From the NCBI GenBank assembly GCA_019633425.1, contig WSUB01000003.1:437480-501479 (forward strand): a stretch of 64,000 bases of DNA, in the 5' to 3' direction. Under the pieces are notes generated by a model, which saw only the letters and a list, made by a program, of their open reading frames with translations, ran no database searches and was not told where the DNA came from. How positions within the stretch are numbered: position 1 is the stretch's first letter; each line of letters starts with the position of its first letter. The position numbers were made by a program, and so were the translations under genes. This document shows positions 11,030 through 22,555 of this stretch, piece by piece. This DNA comes from Tulasnella sp. 424 (taxonomy: Eukaryota > Basidiomycota > Agaricomycetes > Cantharellales > Tulasnellaceae).

Positions 11030-12163
11030 GACTTGCAGAAGTAGTCTGTAATTCCCGCTTTGAAGAGATTAGTTGCTCTCTGATGTTCATGAGTTTGGAG
11101 GGGCGTCCATTTTATACCCAAATCTTCCACTACAAAGTACTAGTCGCAGACTTGAAGAGCAAAAGGAACTCCAAACTCCGCTTTCCCAATCCATTGAGTC
11201 GGAGGTGATCTTCCTCCTGCCGGCACGTTCCCTCTTCAAAGAACTAGTGCTAGAGATCTAGATGGTATTCCAACCCTTGGAAGAAGAGGGGGTGGTCTGC
11301 CCGGACCCTGTGGTGGAGGGGCATGCCTCGTGCACAGTGCACTCCAACCCAAGTCTCTGGGTCTCCTTGTCATCCCACTTTCCGGGTTAGCCTCATTCCC
11401 ACAAATCCCCCCTAATATTGCTACCTAATTCAGAAGGAACTCATCTAAAGTACAATCAAATACTTAGAATCTCTATCACAATCGTATGTGTAAGAATTCA
11501 CGGTTTGCCTTGCCGTAGCGAGGGAAGAATCATGACGAAATCGTTGCAAGGAACCACAGGGTAAGGGAATTTCAAACCCAATCGATGACTGAATCCCGAA
11601 TACCCATAGTCGAGTGCAGAGTGATGTAGCGAGAGAGGAATCACATAAGGAATAGCATCAGTTTTACAGGAAAGTTTATCGTATCGGAGCCTTGTCTCGA
11701 GGGCGGGCGTGTGGAGGGCCTTTCAAGTTTCATCCATTAGACCGCCGTACCTCCCTCTCGGGCTCGTTCGATGGTTTGCGGAGTCCCGATCGAGTTTCAC
11801 GGCGACCTTTCTCTAGATTGCCTTCGATACTCGTTGTCTCACGTAATCTTAATCAGCAATTGAGGGGGGGGGGGTGAAAATGGCTGCTTTGTTCGAAAAC
11901 AAACAATCCCCAGACCAGAAGACGCGACCACGCATGAACAAGAGCCCCACCAGGCCGGTCCTTGAGCCTGCCTCAACCGGCTGCCACTCGTCACGAACCG
12001 TTCGAATACATATTCCGAAAGCGGCGACGGGGTAGCTTGAAAGTGATCCATAAATGGAAACGTCCACAGGGAGAGGCAGGGAAAGCGTCTACCTGATCAT
12101 CCCTGCTCTCTCCAAACTCTCCCGTCCTACATCCTTCGGTTTATCTCCACTAGTCCATCCAAA
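11030..12163. other. Intergenic between A2 and the Rds1-like gene
   Basis: Up to about 11120 it is the 5' flank of A2. The rest has no recognisable gene. A run of 11 G (11864-11874) is present, and CT-rich sequence with TCCACTAGTCCATCCAAA precedes the ATG at 12164, as expected for a fungal leader. Confidence 0.4.
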
Positions 12164-13325
12164 ATGAAGTCAATCCTTTTTTCCTTCGTCTCTCTCGCTC
12201 TGGTAGCACGAAACGCAATTTCTTGTCCATTTACTCCGGAAGATACTTCAAACGGTGAGCTACTGACCTTCTCGTCCCGAGTACTTCATTGTTGTGAGCT
12301 GACACCTGCTCCGAAGATACAAAGCTCCTCAATTTCGCTCTTACTCTCGAACATCTCGAATACGCGTTCTACACAGATGGTCTTGCAAAGTACGACCAAC
12401 ATGCCTTCAAGGATGCAGGCTTCCCTTCATGGGTCAGGACCCGGTTCCAGCAGATCGCCGACCACGAAGCCTCCCACGTCGCTCTTTTATCAAACACGTT
12501 GGGTGACAAGGCAGTCCAACCATGTCAATACAACTTGTGAGTCCTATTTCACTATCCTCCCATCACCGCTGTCGGGGAAGCTGACCCCACTTCAAACGAC
12601 CCGCAGCCCGTACTCTGACCCACAGTCATTCGTTGCACTTTCCATGGTCCTCGAGGACCTCGGTGTCAGCGCTTATCTCGGTGCCGCCAAGTCTATATCT
12701 AATCCGGACCTCCTTGCCGTCGCTGCGTCCATCATGACGATTGAAGCGCGCCATAATGCCTGGGTAGCTTCCGCTGTGCGGAAAGGCGCCGCATGGGGCG
12801 GGTCCCTCGACGTAGCGTTAGCTACCAACCAGGTTTACTCCATCGCTGGTGAGTGCCTCAATCCATTTGGCATTGCTTGTCGTTGATGCTCACTCTGCGC
12901 CAACCTTTCCACCAGCTTCATTCATCTCCTCCTGCCCCGACGCCAATTCCAACGCCATCCAAATGCAATCCTTTCCACCTCTCCACATCGAAAACTGCTC
13001 ATACGAACCTGGGCAGACCATTGACCTCACGTACACTCCGGATCCCAATGCCGTTCCAACCTCGACTTCCAACAACCCCGACGATTCGGGCTCCACAGCT
13101 GAAGACGACCCAGCCGCCGGAAGCGAAGACGCACCTCACTATCTCGCCATCTATGCTGGCCTCGACCCCATCTTTGTCGAAATCTGCGACAACCAGGCCG
13201 AGCTCCCGTTGAACCTTGGAGGCACGGGGATCGTCTATGCCGTTGTCACAACGAGCACACAAAGCGTCACTGACGCGAATACGATCGCCGGTCCCGCTCT
13301 TTTATACTTCCCCGAGTTGATCTGA
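12164..13325 (+). CDS. Secreted ferritin-like (Rds1-type) protein
   Basis: Four exons, join(12164..12254, 12317..12536, 12607..12848, 12916..13325), 290 residues. The N-terminus is a signal peptide (MKSILFSFVSLALVARNAIS). The ferritin-like four-helix part has the family's spaced acidic/His motifs: LTLEHLEYAFY, IADHEASHVALL, then LSMVLEDLGVSAYLGAA and MTIEARHNAWV. These correspond to the di-metal ligands of the ferritin fold. Fungal Rds1 proteins are stress- and nutrient-induced, and their enzymatic role is not settled. The C-terminal half, after IASFISSCPD, is a beta-type tail with an acidic low-complexity insert (DDSGSTAEDDPAAGSEDAP). All introns are GT-AG. Confidence 0.87.
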
Positions 13326-13618
13326 TTTTCAGGCTCTGCGAGCCCCGCCTGCTACGTCGACCTGACACTGGGCGGCCCGAAAACACTGTATCTCTATAAT
13401 TATCACAGCCGCGAGGCTTGCTGTATTCGTATAATGGCACATGTGCCCTTTTGCTATAGGATTTGGGAACGAGGGCTAGGTATCTAGATTACAAATCGTC
13501 CATGAAGTGCTTGAGAACAACAAGTGAGATAACTAAATGAACCAAGACGACGAGAAAACGAGTACCACATTCACTCTCAGTGGATTGAGAAAAACAAAAG
13601 CAATCGCCCACTTTTCCC

Positions 13619-15013
13619 CTAACCAGCATTCCGAACCATTATCCGAATGTTGTTGACAAAGACCCGAATGAGCTCGTCAAAAGCCTCGCCTTCCTTGCCG
13701 CTCCAGGTGGCTCCTGAAGACCCTCTCGTCCGCACTCGAGCGCAACGCATGAGTTCGTTCGGATCGGCGAATTCGATTTCCAGCTCATGCGATAATTGGG
13801 CGTGAGCTGGGTCAGGGGACGTAGTGACTTGAGTCAAGTCGATTTTGAAAGCTTGGTGGGAGTAGGACACTCGATCTTTGCGCCGAGTGTTCGTTGGCGG
13901 GAGTGAGTCTGGAGGCAATTTGGCTGAGAGGGGGAAAAGGGGGGGAAGAATTCCGAAGCGGGTTAGCCAGGCCGAACCAATTGAGCGAGACCGAACGGTG
14001 GTGGTCAACTAACCTGGCGTTTCTACGCTCACGCTAACCCGCCAATCCATCTTCCGTTTCGGCGAATAAACGTTCAAGTCCGCTATTCGCACCTTCTGCA
14101 CGCATTCTTTGACTTGGCCCGTCTTTTCATCGCGCGTCACTCTCACTTTACCCCCTCCGGAAGCGGCGGGCATGTTGTAGAACGTGTCGACGAGGCGAAA
14201 ATGCTCGTATCGAATGCGAGCGTTGGGGTAATTTGGGTCCCCAGTACGTTCAACAAGTGAATTTAGAGATTTGTTGTACATTGCGTGCTGTCCGACCGTC
14301 ATGTCTGAAGAGAAACGGATGTCTGGGTATTCGGGAGCCAGAACTGAAGGGGAAAGGCAGATATTATGCTAAACAGTCAGCCTTCAAGATGAGAGAAAAA
14401 TATGAGACCGAAATACCCACTAGTTTCATTCAATACGGGAAGGTTGACCCTTTCGTTTGACCGAGTGTCGATCAACGTGCCAACCTTGGCTTCCACCTGT
14501 TACAGCACAAAAACAGTCTGGTCCGTCACCACACATGATCAATCACGTATAACGGTAGGGAGCATTTACCTCGATGTTCGTTTTCCCCTGGGCCACCCGG
14601 TGCACCCAATCTGCAATCTCCAAGACAAACTCGTCCAGGGGTTCGGCGGCAAGGATCGACGGTTCCAAGGCGTCTGGCCTGAGCTTCTTCGCCGCCGGCT
14701 CAGAACTCCCCTGACCCCCATTGGCACTAGAGGATGGGAGCGACGATGAGAATGACGTTTGCGGGGGTTGCCGACTCCCATACTGCTGCTGTGGCTCCGT
14801 GGCTTTCCGTTTCAACGCGTTGGAAGAATGCGTGGGCGGTGGCGGTGGCGTGTCCGGTCGAGGACGTTGAACAAAGTCGTCCTCGTCTTCTTCTTCTTCC
14901 TCGTCTTCCTCATCTTCATCTCCATATGCGGGATTGGACTGGTTGTGTTCGGGATCAGAGTGTTGCTCGTAATAACCAATGTCATGTGCTTGGTTTCGGG
15001 AGGCTGAGGCCAT
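13619..15013 (-). CDS. mRNA 5'-triphosphatase (capping enzyme beta subunit, Cet1 type)
   Basis: Four exons, complement(13619..13923, 14014..14343, 14421..14496, 14570..15013), 384 residues. It removes the gamma phosphate of nascent mRNA in the first step of capping, in the nucleus. The metal-dependent tunnel-fold motifs are present: IEVEAKVG (residues 147-154, glutamates 148 and 150) at the exon 1/2 junction and HELEIEF (about 329-335) near the end. Between them are EYPDIRFSSD, RYEHFRLVDTFYN, a KVRVTRDEKTGQV strand pair and RRKDRVSYSH. The N-terminal 140 residues are disordered: an acidic run near residues 32-46 (DEDEEDEEEEEDEDD), then Pro/Ser-rich sequence with a basic KRK. This layout is typical of fungal Cet1/Pct1 proteins. 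Confidence 0.92.
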
Positions 15014-15981
15014 GGTGTTGAGTTTATTTTTTGATTGAACCGAGCTGGTGATTGAGCACGCAGCGGCGCTCTGAGTCGTTTCCGATGCCCGGTCTGTCGG
15101 GGCTAGGTGCGGTTGTAGTCTTTGGCGGCGAGTGCAAGAGGTAAAGAGCGATCCCAGTTGCAATTGAAATAATCGAAAAACGTCAGCAAACTTTGGACCT
15201 CCTTCGTTCCCCGTCTCGATCGCACTCCTCTTTAGCCTCAGAATGCCATTACTACCCCTAACCTATGACTCTTCTCTTAATTAAATCAAGGCTATACAAC
15301 ATGAAAATAGTCATCATTATCAGAAGAAGGGTGAGGACTTCTTGCAGTCTTTCACAACCGAAGGCCCGAAGCGCCATTCAACCTCCAACAAAGTCAGTAA
15401 ATGCCCTCAAGACGTATTTTTTTTCCGATAGTCCGAAGACTCAAAATGAGTTTATGAAATGAAGTCGTGACTTGTTTTCAAGCATTACGGGGATAGGTGA
15501 GAGCAAGCTCGGATGTCGAAGCCACCTGAACCAAAAATCCCGCACTCGGCCCCCCTCGAAAAGGTACCTCGGTCGCCACCCAGCAACGTCGATACTTGGC
15601 CACAGATGATTTTCACTATCGAGCGCAAGCGGTTGCATGGCTCGAAGGATCTGGAAAGCTCGTCCCTCGCTCGCTGGTCGCGCCAACTCTAAACGCGATC
15701 GACGTTGACCCATCCTCCGTGAAACATCAGAACGTCACACTTAGGTGAACGCAACGCCAAGGTACTACATTTGAAGGACACGGATATTCTTAGCTCGACC
15801 GAAAAGGATTTATATTCAAACTGGGACCGCCAGAACTGCCGTTCCTCCCTCAATCTGACCCACCCACCAGCTACGACAACAGCTTCGCTCGCCTAGGCTC
15901 CCAGCCTTGCCCACCCTCTTTTCTTTGTATCTTGTCTCCAGTCACTCCTTCTACTTCTATATTCTATAAGCCCTATCCACC
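15014..15981. other. Intergenic, promoters of the RNA triphosphatase and cysteine-rich genes
   Basis: Divergent intergenic region of about 970 bases. A TTTATATTC element near 15809 lies about 170 bases before the apparent start of the cysteine-rich gene. No further gene is recognised; the short frames at 15265-15713 look spurious. Confidence 0.4.
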
Positions 15982-17200
15982 ACGTTCTCTTCGTGCACTC
16001 TACTTTCAGCCGTCCTTGTTGGTTTAGCCAGCAGTGGCTTGGCACAAGATTACACAGCGTTTCCTGCAGCTTGCTCGACCGCTTGCGGCAGCTAGTAAGT
16101 TTCGATACTCCCTCTCGTTGTCGAGCTCTGTTAACAGTAGGTTTGTCGAATTGGATGAAGTGTTAAGAATTCTTGGCTGTGCGGCAAACAGTATGTCATC
16201 TCATTATCTCGGATACAGACTACTTCAGGCTCTAAGCGGGTATTGCTTCTACATAGATACCCTGCGTTAGCAAACTCGACCAACGCATTTCAAGCTTGCT
16301 TCTGTGATGTCATTGATTCTGCTCAAGTATCGCAGTGCGTCGCGAGGGCCTTTGCGCTTATTGTTTCGCGGCTTATTCTAAAAATGGCATATTAGGTGCG
16401 CTTCGTGTTTGAACACCAACAACACTTCCTCGGCTGGGACAATTGTCACGAAGACCACCGAGTTGTGCCAGAACTTTGCTCAGGGTAAGTGCAAACCTCT
16501 TCCTCCCCCGAACTAGTCCTGAGGAACGTCGTTTGAAGGTTGCGTGCATCAGTGTGATTTTACTACTTGCGACAGCAGTGACGTTGCTTGCCAATGCAAC
16601 AAGGATTATCTACAGGACATTTACAAGTAAGTCCGCCCGAGCTGGCCAGCTAGCGATACTTGTTTTTAACTCGTCGGCTTGTCAGCTGTGCGTCTTGTAA
16701 TACGAACAACAAGAATACAGGCAAGACACAGATTTCGGATTAGCAGGGTGCGTTCTAAGAGACTGGATACGTCTTCACCTTGTTGATTTGAATCTATTGG
16801 GCTAGCGCTCCTTCGCTCGTGCCAAGCCCAGGGACTTTCCAACCCCAATGATGCTGCCAAGTCGACCGACTCTCTCCCAAGCCCGACGTCGATGAGCTAT
16901 GTCGCTCCAAGCCTGACTGGAAACGGAGTTGTAGCGCCCGCCAAAACCACCACAAGTGCGCCCGTTTCCGCGGTCTCGCACTCAGCCGTCGTTACCACTT
17001 CCAGGGAGCTGCCTACGACCATGTCTCATTCGTCAACCGTATCGGTGGTTTCAAAGGCCTCTAGCGTGTCTGCGACGTCTAGCTCGGTTGCTGCGATGCC
17101 TACGGGGAATAACGCGAGTGCTGCAGGGAAGAGCTGTCGCCTTGGACGAGGAGCTGTGGGTGGTGCTGCGGTGTTTCTGCTGCCCCTCCTAACGTTCTAG
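15982..17200 (+). pseudogene. GPI-type cysteine-rich surface protein, probably defective
   Basis: Best model: seven exons, 15982..16094, 16138..16190, 16271..16343, 16396..16484, 16539..16626, 16686..16720, 16806..17200, 281 codons, in frame throughout. It would give a signal peptide (LLSAVLVGLASSGLA), two Cys-rich blocks (ACSTACGS, FQACFCDVIDSAQVSQCV, CQNFAQGCVHQCDFTTC, ACQCNKDYLQDIYNCASC), a long Ser/Thr/Val-rich tail and a hydrophobic end (GGAAVFLLPLLTF) suited to GPI anchoring. Two lesions stand out. The expected start codon is ACG, with no ATG anywhere upstream in the leader. The donor at 16344 is GA; read-through ends at a TAG in the intron. The last intron has a GC donor (CAG/GCAAGA). 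A recent pseudogene or non-ATG initiation are both possible. Confidence 0.55.
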
Positions 17201-17663
17201 AGCAGAAGAAGTTGTGTATACCCTCTCGAAGACTTGCATGCCTTTATCTCGTTATATTGTTGCCTTAAGCTTCTTCTACCCCATGCCCTTTGAGCTCAGT
17301 CAGGCAGTTGCGCGATGAGTTTGTCGCCCGAAACCGATAAGATATTCCCGCAGTGGGTGAAAGGGTTTTAGTTGACTCTGGGGCTCGAACCGCCCAATCC
17401 GCCATTTGCAACCAGTCTACTCCACAATCTGTCCGCACACGACTTCCCCTCTCCTTAGAATCATCCACAGCTTCTTCCACCACCCACCTCCCGTCTACTT
17501 TGCATAGCTCTCTCGACGGTATAAACCACGTCTGTATCGTCTCTCGCTGCCATTATCGCAGCGTCCCCTGGTTCATATAAAGGTCTAGACCTGACCAGGC
17601 AAGGTTAGAATTCTACCAACGCTCTCCCCTCACCTTCCACCCCAACACAACTAACCAACCACA
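17201..17663. other. Intergenic, PP2C promoter
   Basis: No gene seen. It holds a TATAAAG element at 17576-17582, about 85 bases before the PP2C start, and a CA-rich leader (ACACAACTAACCAACCACA) directly before the ATG. Confidence 0.5.
17576..17582 (+). promoter_or_regulatory. TATA element of the PP2C gene
   Basis: TATAAAG, 82-88 bases upstream of the ATG at 17664, in a normal position for a fungal core promoter. Confidence 0.5.
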
Positions 17664-19995
17664 ATGGTAAGCTTCAACCCACCTGCATTGTACCCCCGAA
17701 CGCTGCGGATTGCGCTGACTGTCGTTTCTGGTGTCTTTCACGTATCTACCGCGCAGGGTCAAACCCTCTCTGAACCGAGTCAGTACGAACTAGCCATCGC
17801 TGAATAGAGCGCCATTCCTCATTCAAGTTCTGCTTTAATAGTTCGGGACAAGCATTCAGAATCGGGTGCCGATGAAAGGCACATCTTTGGAGCCTCCGAG
17901 ATGCAAGGATGGCGCATAAGTGAGCCTGCCCTTCCCCTATTCTCGTCGCCGGTTCAGGCCATATGAAAATCAACGTGCAACCAAGACTGACGCAATCCCC
18001 CGACCCGTTTCAAATAGATATGGAGGATGCGCATAGCCTTCTTTTGAAGCTCGAAGGCGGCAAGAATGCCTTTTTCGGAGTCTATGACGGGCACGGAGGT
18101 CGGTCTCGAACCCTCTGACCTCTCCACACCCCAGCCACACGCTCAAGCGCCACACTCGGACAAACCATTGATTCTCCTGGAACCTTGTAGGCTCTTCGGC
18201 GGCAAAATTCTCTGGAGAACACGTTCCAAAACGGCTGGCTTCAGAGGAAGCGTACAAGTCGGAGGATTACCAGGTCGCCCTGAAGAAAGCGTTCCTCGGC
18301 ACGGACGAGGATTTGCGGTCAGACTCCAACTTCTTCCGCGATCCTTCTGGATGCACCGCCGTCGTCGCACTGATCACTACAGACGACAAAATCTACGTGG
18401 TACGTCGTTTACCAATATGACCGCTGGGTGGCCACAGCGTCCTCACCGCCCTTCGGATAGGCGAACGCCGGAGACTCGCGTAGTGTTCTCGGCGTCAAAG
18501 GCGAGGCAAAGCCTCTCAGCTTTGATCACAAACCTCAGAATGAAGGTACTTGGGTTTTACTTCTAGCGCCCGCGTTTCGGGGGCTAATTTTATATTATAG
18601 CCGAAAGCGCGCGTATACGTGCTGCGGGAGGGTTTGTGGAATACGGTCGAGTGAACGGTATGTTTCTCCGTTTCATTAACGGCGATTTCGGTAGTTTAGT
18701 CCCTGACTTGGTTTTCCTAGGCAACCTGGCTTTGTCTCGTGCTATCGGTGACTTCGAATTCAAGAGCAACCAATCTCTTGAACCGGAGAAACAGATCGTG
18801 ACCTCTGACCCGGAAATTACGGTTCACGAGCCCACTGAGGATGACGAATTCATTGTCATTGCTTGCGATGGTATGAGAACGGCCTACCTAAACCCGCGCA
18901 TGCCGCCCGCTGACACATCATTCAGGTATCTGGGATTGTCTCACTTCGCAACAGGTCGTGGATATCACTCGCCGCCTCATTGCTGAGAAGAAGGAATTGG
19001 ACCAGATCTGTGAAATCATCATGGAGAAGTGCCTTGCGCCTGACTCTGACATAAACGGCGGCGTGGGATGCGATAACATGACTGTCGTCATTGTTGGTCT
19101 CTTGCGTGGACGGACAAAGGAGGAATGGTACGACTGGATTGCTGATAGGGTTGAGAAGAAGGTTGGATACGAAACGCCCAAGGAACTTCCACAACTCTAC
19201 TCTGCTTCACGACTCGCAGCTGCTAAGGAACGATGGGGAGCTCCAGGTGCTGGTCGCAATCAATTCACGCGGCCGGGTCCGTCTGGGCTTAGCAACCTCG
19301 CCCGGGTTTTTGGGACCAACATTATGTTCCACCCTTCTGGCGGTATATCAAGCAGAGTGGATGGGGTTCTGGACCAGGACGACAGCAGCGAAGAATATGA
19401 GAGCGAGGAGGGGGAACGCGAGCCGAATTCCAAGGATTCGAGCCTACAGGCTCCGCCTTCGAAGGATCCCAACAAGGCTCTACGGGAGCAGCTAGAGAGG
19501 CTCAAGGAAGACGGGGAGAGCGAGGAGGATGCCGCTACAAAGGTTGGCGACGATGGCGCGGAGAAGAAGTGGTCGATTGACGAGGACGGCGACTCCCAAA
19601 TGGACGATCAGTCCGGCGCAGAATCGACCCCTACTATATCCAAGTCCACCATCTTCAACCGTCGTACAACAGGCAAGGGCTCACAGAACGATGAATCGGA
19701 GCTAGACAGTCCGTTGGAGCCGACAAAGCTTCCTGTGGGGCTGTCAACCGCACCTCCGGTCTCGATTGGTAAACCCCTGATCCGATCTCCCGCTGCGATC
19801 TCGACACCCGAAACCAAGTCCAAGGAACTACAAGGTGAAGCCCCTCCACCGCCCAAAGTGAACGGCGTCGTCAAACATGAGCCTGAGGAACAAACCAAAC
19901 CGGAGCCTGCTGGTGACGAGCTGCTTTCCAAGGCCACCAAGGGCGAGGGGCTATTGGACAAGTCTGAGGAGCCGGCTCTCGTCAAGAGCGTGTAA
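17664..19995 (+). CDS. PP2C-type protein phosphatase (Ptc2/Ptc3-like)
   Basis: Nine exons, join(17664..17666, 17757..17778, 17842..17919, 18018..18098, 18191..18399, 18461..18545, 18601..18657, 18721..18870, 18926..19995), 584 residues. It is a metal-dependent Ser/Thr phosphatase. The N-terminus MGQTLSEP is that of the Ptc2/3 group and carries a myristoylation-type Gly2. Catalytic landmarks: WRINMEDAH (residues 32-40), [10 protein letters not shown] (53-62, metal-binding Asp58), [45 protein letters not shown] and [11 protein letters not shown]. About 270 residues after the domain are acidic, Ser/Pro/Glu-rich and low in complexity, longer than in yeast relatives. Family members dephosphorylate stress MAP kinases and checkpoint kinases. 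The first coding exon is only the ATG triplet, a good source of start errors in automated models. Confidence 0.93.
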
Positions 19996-20382
19996 ATTCT
20001 TTCCGTTCACTTCTGATTCTTTCTTGTGTTTGTATTTGTCCAACCGTTTCAGCTTTGAAAGGGTGCGAGATTGGGTTGCCCGGGCGTTACTCTGTTGTGT
20101 CTCGAGTCGGTTTCTTAAATGCATGGACGTGAAATAAACATATACTTCTCCTCCTCCCTGTCATCGTTGTTCCTACTGAATCTCCTGGATCTGTCATTCG
20201 TGGTTTCCGTCATGGGTTTTGTTTCAAACGCCTCCGCTCCGATCGGACTGCGTCATAGCATTTCTCTTCATAGCATTCAAACTTTTTGGTGTAAATAGGT
20301 AAATCCAAATGACAGATGCAGTTTCTAGATGAGTAGAGTGGTGGAAGTAATGCCGGTGCACCACCGAGCATTTCTAACGACA
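19996..20382. other. Intergenic, shared 3' region of two convergent genes
   Basis: It lies between the stops of PP2C (plus) and the NudCD1-like gene (minus). A GAAATAAA element near 20131 is a candidate poly(A) signal for PP2C. No gene seen. Confidence 0.5.
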
Positions 20383-22449
20383 TCATGCGACGTTTGGTAA
20401 AATGACAAGTTGCTTTTCGCAGAGGCACAGAATTACCATGCCCCCGTCATCCTTTTCCAGTCCAGACACCCCTATTAATCCTCCTACGTCGCTCCCACCT
20501 ATCCGAACCACCGCTTGCTCAGCAGTGCGTGCTGTTTGGGATGCCGGAGCCCGATAGATAAAGACGTTCTCCCCAACGTCAGCCACACGAGTGCCCCCTT
20601 CGAATGCTAGAACCACCCGATCTGCTACATGAAAGACATACCGGAGATCCTGTTTGGAAGCGAGGACGAAAGCGAGGGCAGAAAAGGTAGCGACGTGTCT
20701 CCAAGGTCTGCAGCCAGGATGCGCCGCGTCGGAACCCGGGGCTGGTGGTTCGTACAGCAGACCATCGATGTCGTTTTTCAGGACCAAAGACGATATTCCA
20801 GGCTCGAGTACTGGAAGTGAACGAGAAAGGAGGGTGGCATCCGATGGCCAGGCTGCGCTTTCGTCCCATTTTGTAGTTTGACCGTCAGCAGACACCCATG
20901 TCAGGCGAATGGGGGTTCCAGCGTTCGCGTCGACATCTTCATCGTATTCTCCTTGTCCTAGGCTGGGTACTCCCGTTCCTAACCCCATTCCACTGGCATC
21001 CCTGCCCTCCGACAACGCAGCTGTGTACTTCTCCAGGGACTCTCGGATGTGCCACATCTCGGAAGGATCGATGGTCTCCGGTACTTCGACGTCCTCTGGG
21101 GCGGTTGAACCCGTTCCAACAGAATGAAAGACGTGAGGCCACCTCGTGCCTTCATTCTTCTTCTCCAAGTGTAGTGTGAGCAGCCCCACGGTTTGGGGGC
21201 CCGTATCGCCTTTTTGTCGATCGCCTTCCTTGTCCCATGTCCAGAAGCTTGAAGAAGCATCCACTGGCCCCCACCATTCTTTGCTGAGGTAACGAGGTAC
21301 GGGGAAGCTGGGGTGTTCCGCAGCCGAAACGAGGAGTGACAAATACTTGGGGGAGATATTGACTCTGATTGCAGACGCCGCGGTAGAAGAGGGTACGGGG
21401 AAGGCAATTGTAACCGAGTCGTTTGTTTGAGTCCAAGAATATGGTGGCGGTTTGGGAGGGGGTGCGGTCGTCGTGGTCGTCTCCGAGTCGTCCAACTTTT
21501 CCCCCGCTCTAGGTATTGGCGCAATCTCATCTTCGGACGGCATGTAGTCAGCTTTAGGCTCTCCTGTGATGGTAAATCCTGTGCTCGCTACAAGCAAATA
21601 GGCGCTACGCTCTAAATCGTACTCGGCTGACAGCGGGATCGAGTCACCGCGACGCTTCCAAATGACATCTGCTGGCTCGGCGTCCGCAGTAGGGTGTGGG
21701 GGAACTGAAAGGGACAGACCGACGATATCAAAGACCGTCTTGTAGGCCGGTCGGGTCTTGCCGGACGAAGGACCGGTAGTCGGGTTAGGTTGCTCGAGTA
21801 GAACTCGATGTGAAACAACGGCTTCAATGGTTCCATTATCGACGAGTCGGGCCGTATGTAACCGAAAAGTAGGCTTGACCTCCAATTCTGTAGGGACAAC
21901 ATACTCGTACGTCGCGATTGGAGTCGTTGTGGAGCCGTTGGCGAGGTCTATCAGGTGCAATTCTTGTTGTCCATCGGATATCAACCACAATCTAGGACTG
22001 AGGGATATTGGCACGGGATAATCATTCGCGCTTCCACTTTTCTGCACTTCTGGACTCTCCAAAGTCTGGGGAAGCTCGTAGACTTGTCGAAACGAGACAT
22101 CACCAGTCGCCTATCGCCCAAGAGGTAATTAGGTCAGGCGGCATTCGATAAAATGTGATGTGGGGCTTGCCTGGTTAATGCAAATTATGACAAGCTTTCT
22201 TCCAGCATCGACGTATGCAAACTCCCCAGGAATGTGACTGACGGCGAGATGGTTGTGTTTGATACGACTCTGAACCTCTTCGAAAGAGAGTGGTGCCTTC
22301 GTCGCTCGGCTGGAGATAGTGGACTGGGTTGCGCCAGGGGCTGGTAACGCATGTAATGACTGAGTGTACTGTTCGACTGAACCCTTCAGTCTGTATCCAT
22401 CAAATTTCGGGTTTAGGAGCGAACGGTCTACAGGGAAAACTTGCGACAT
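20383..22449 (-). CDS. NudC domain-containing protein 1-like (NUDCD1/CML66 type)
   Basis: Two exons, complement(20383..22110, 22171..22449), 668 residues. It resembles animal NUDCD1 along its length: an N-terminal LLNPKFDGYRLKG, a beta-rich region, a CS domain (co-chaperone type) starting at PPYSWTQTNDSVTIAFPVP near residue 315 and running through LHLEKKNEGTRWPHVF, then a C-terminal region with GLLYEPP, RHVATFSALAFVLASKQD and VFIYRAPA. CS proteins of this group assist Hsp90 with beta-propeller clients. The intron (22111-22170) has a GCAAGC donor after CAG, a good branch site (CTGACC) and a TAG acceptor. Without it the frame ends shortly after, so GC-AG splicing is well supported. It is divergent from the membrane-protein gene at 22556. 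Confidence 0.87.
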
Positions 22450-22555
22450 AGTAGAAAAAGGGTGTAGTGGCCTAGTCGCAAACAAGTGAGCAAACAAAGT
22501 AGCTGGAAGGTTGACGTCTTTCGACCACCTGTCCCTTCCGAACCACTCCAACGAA
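22450..22555. promoter_or_regulatory. Compact bidirectional promoter
   Basis: Only 106 bases separate the start codons of the minus-strand NudCD1-like gene and the plus-strand membrane protein. Both promoters and leaders must lie here or overlap the neighbouring gene. No TATA element is visible on either strand. Confidence 0.55.

Noticed and set aside
17340..17430. tRNA-like sequence (GGTTCGAGCCCC on the minus strand)
   Set aside because: The T stem and acceptor stem do not pair, and no consistent anticodon arm can be drawn.
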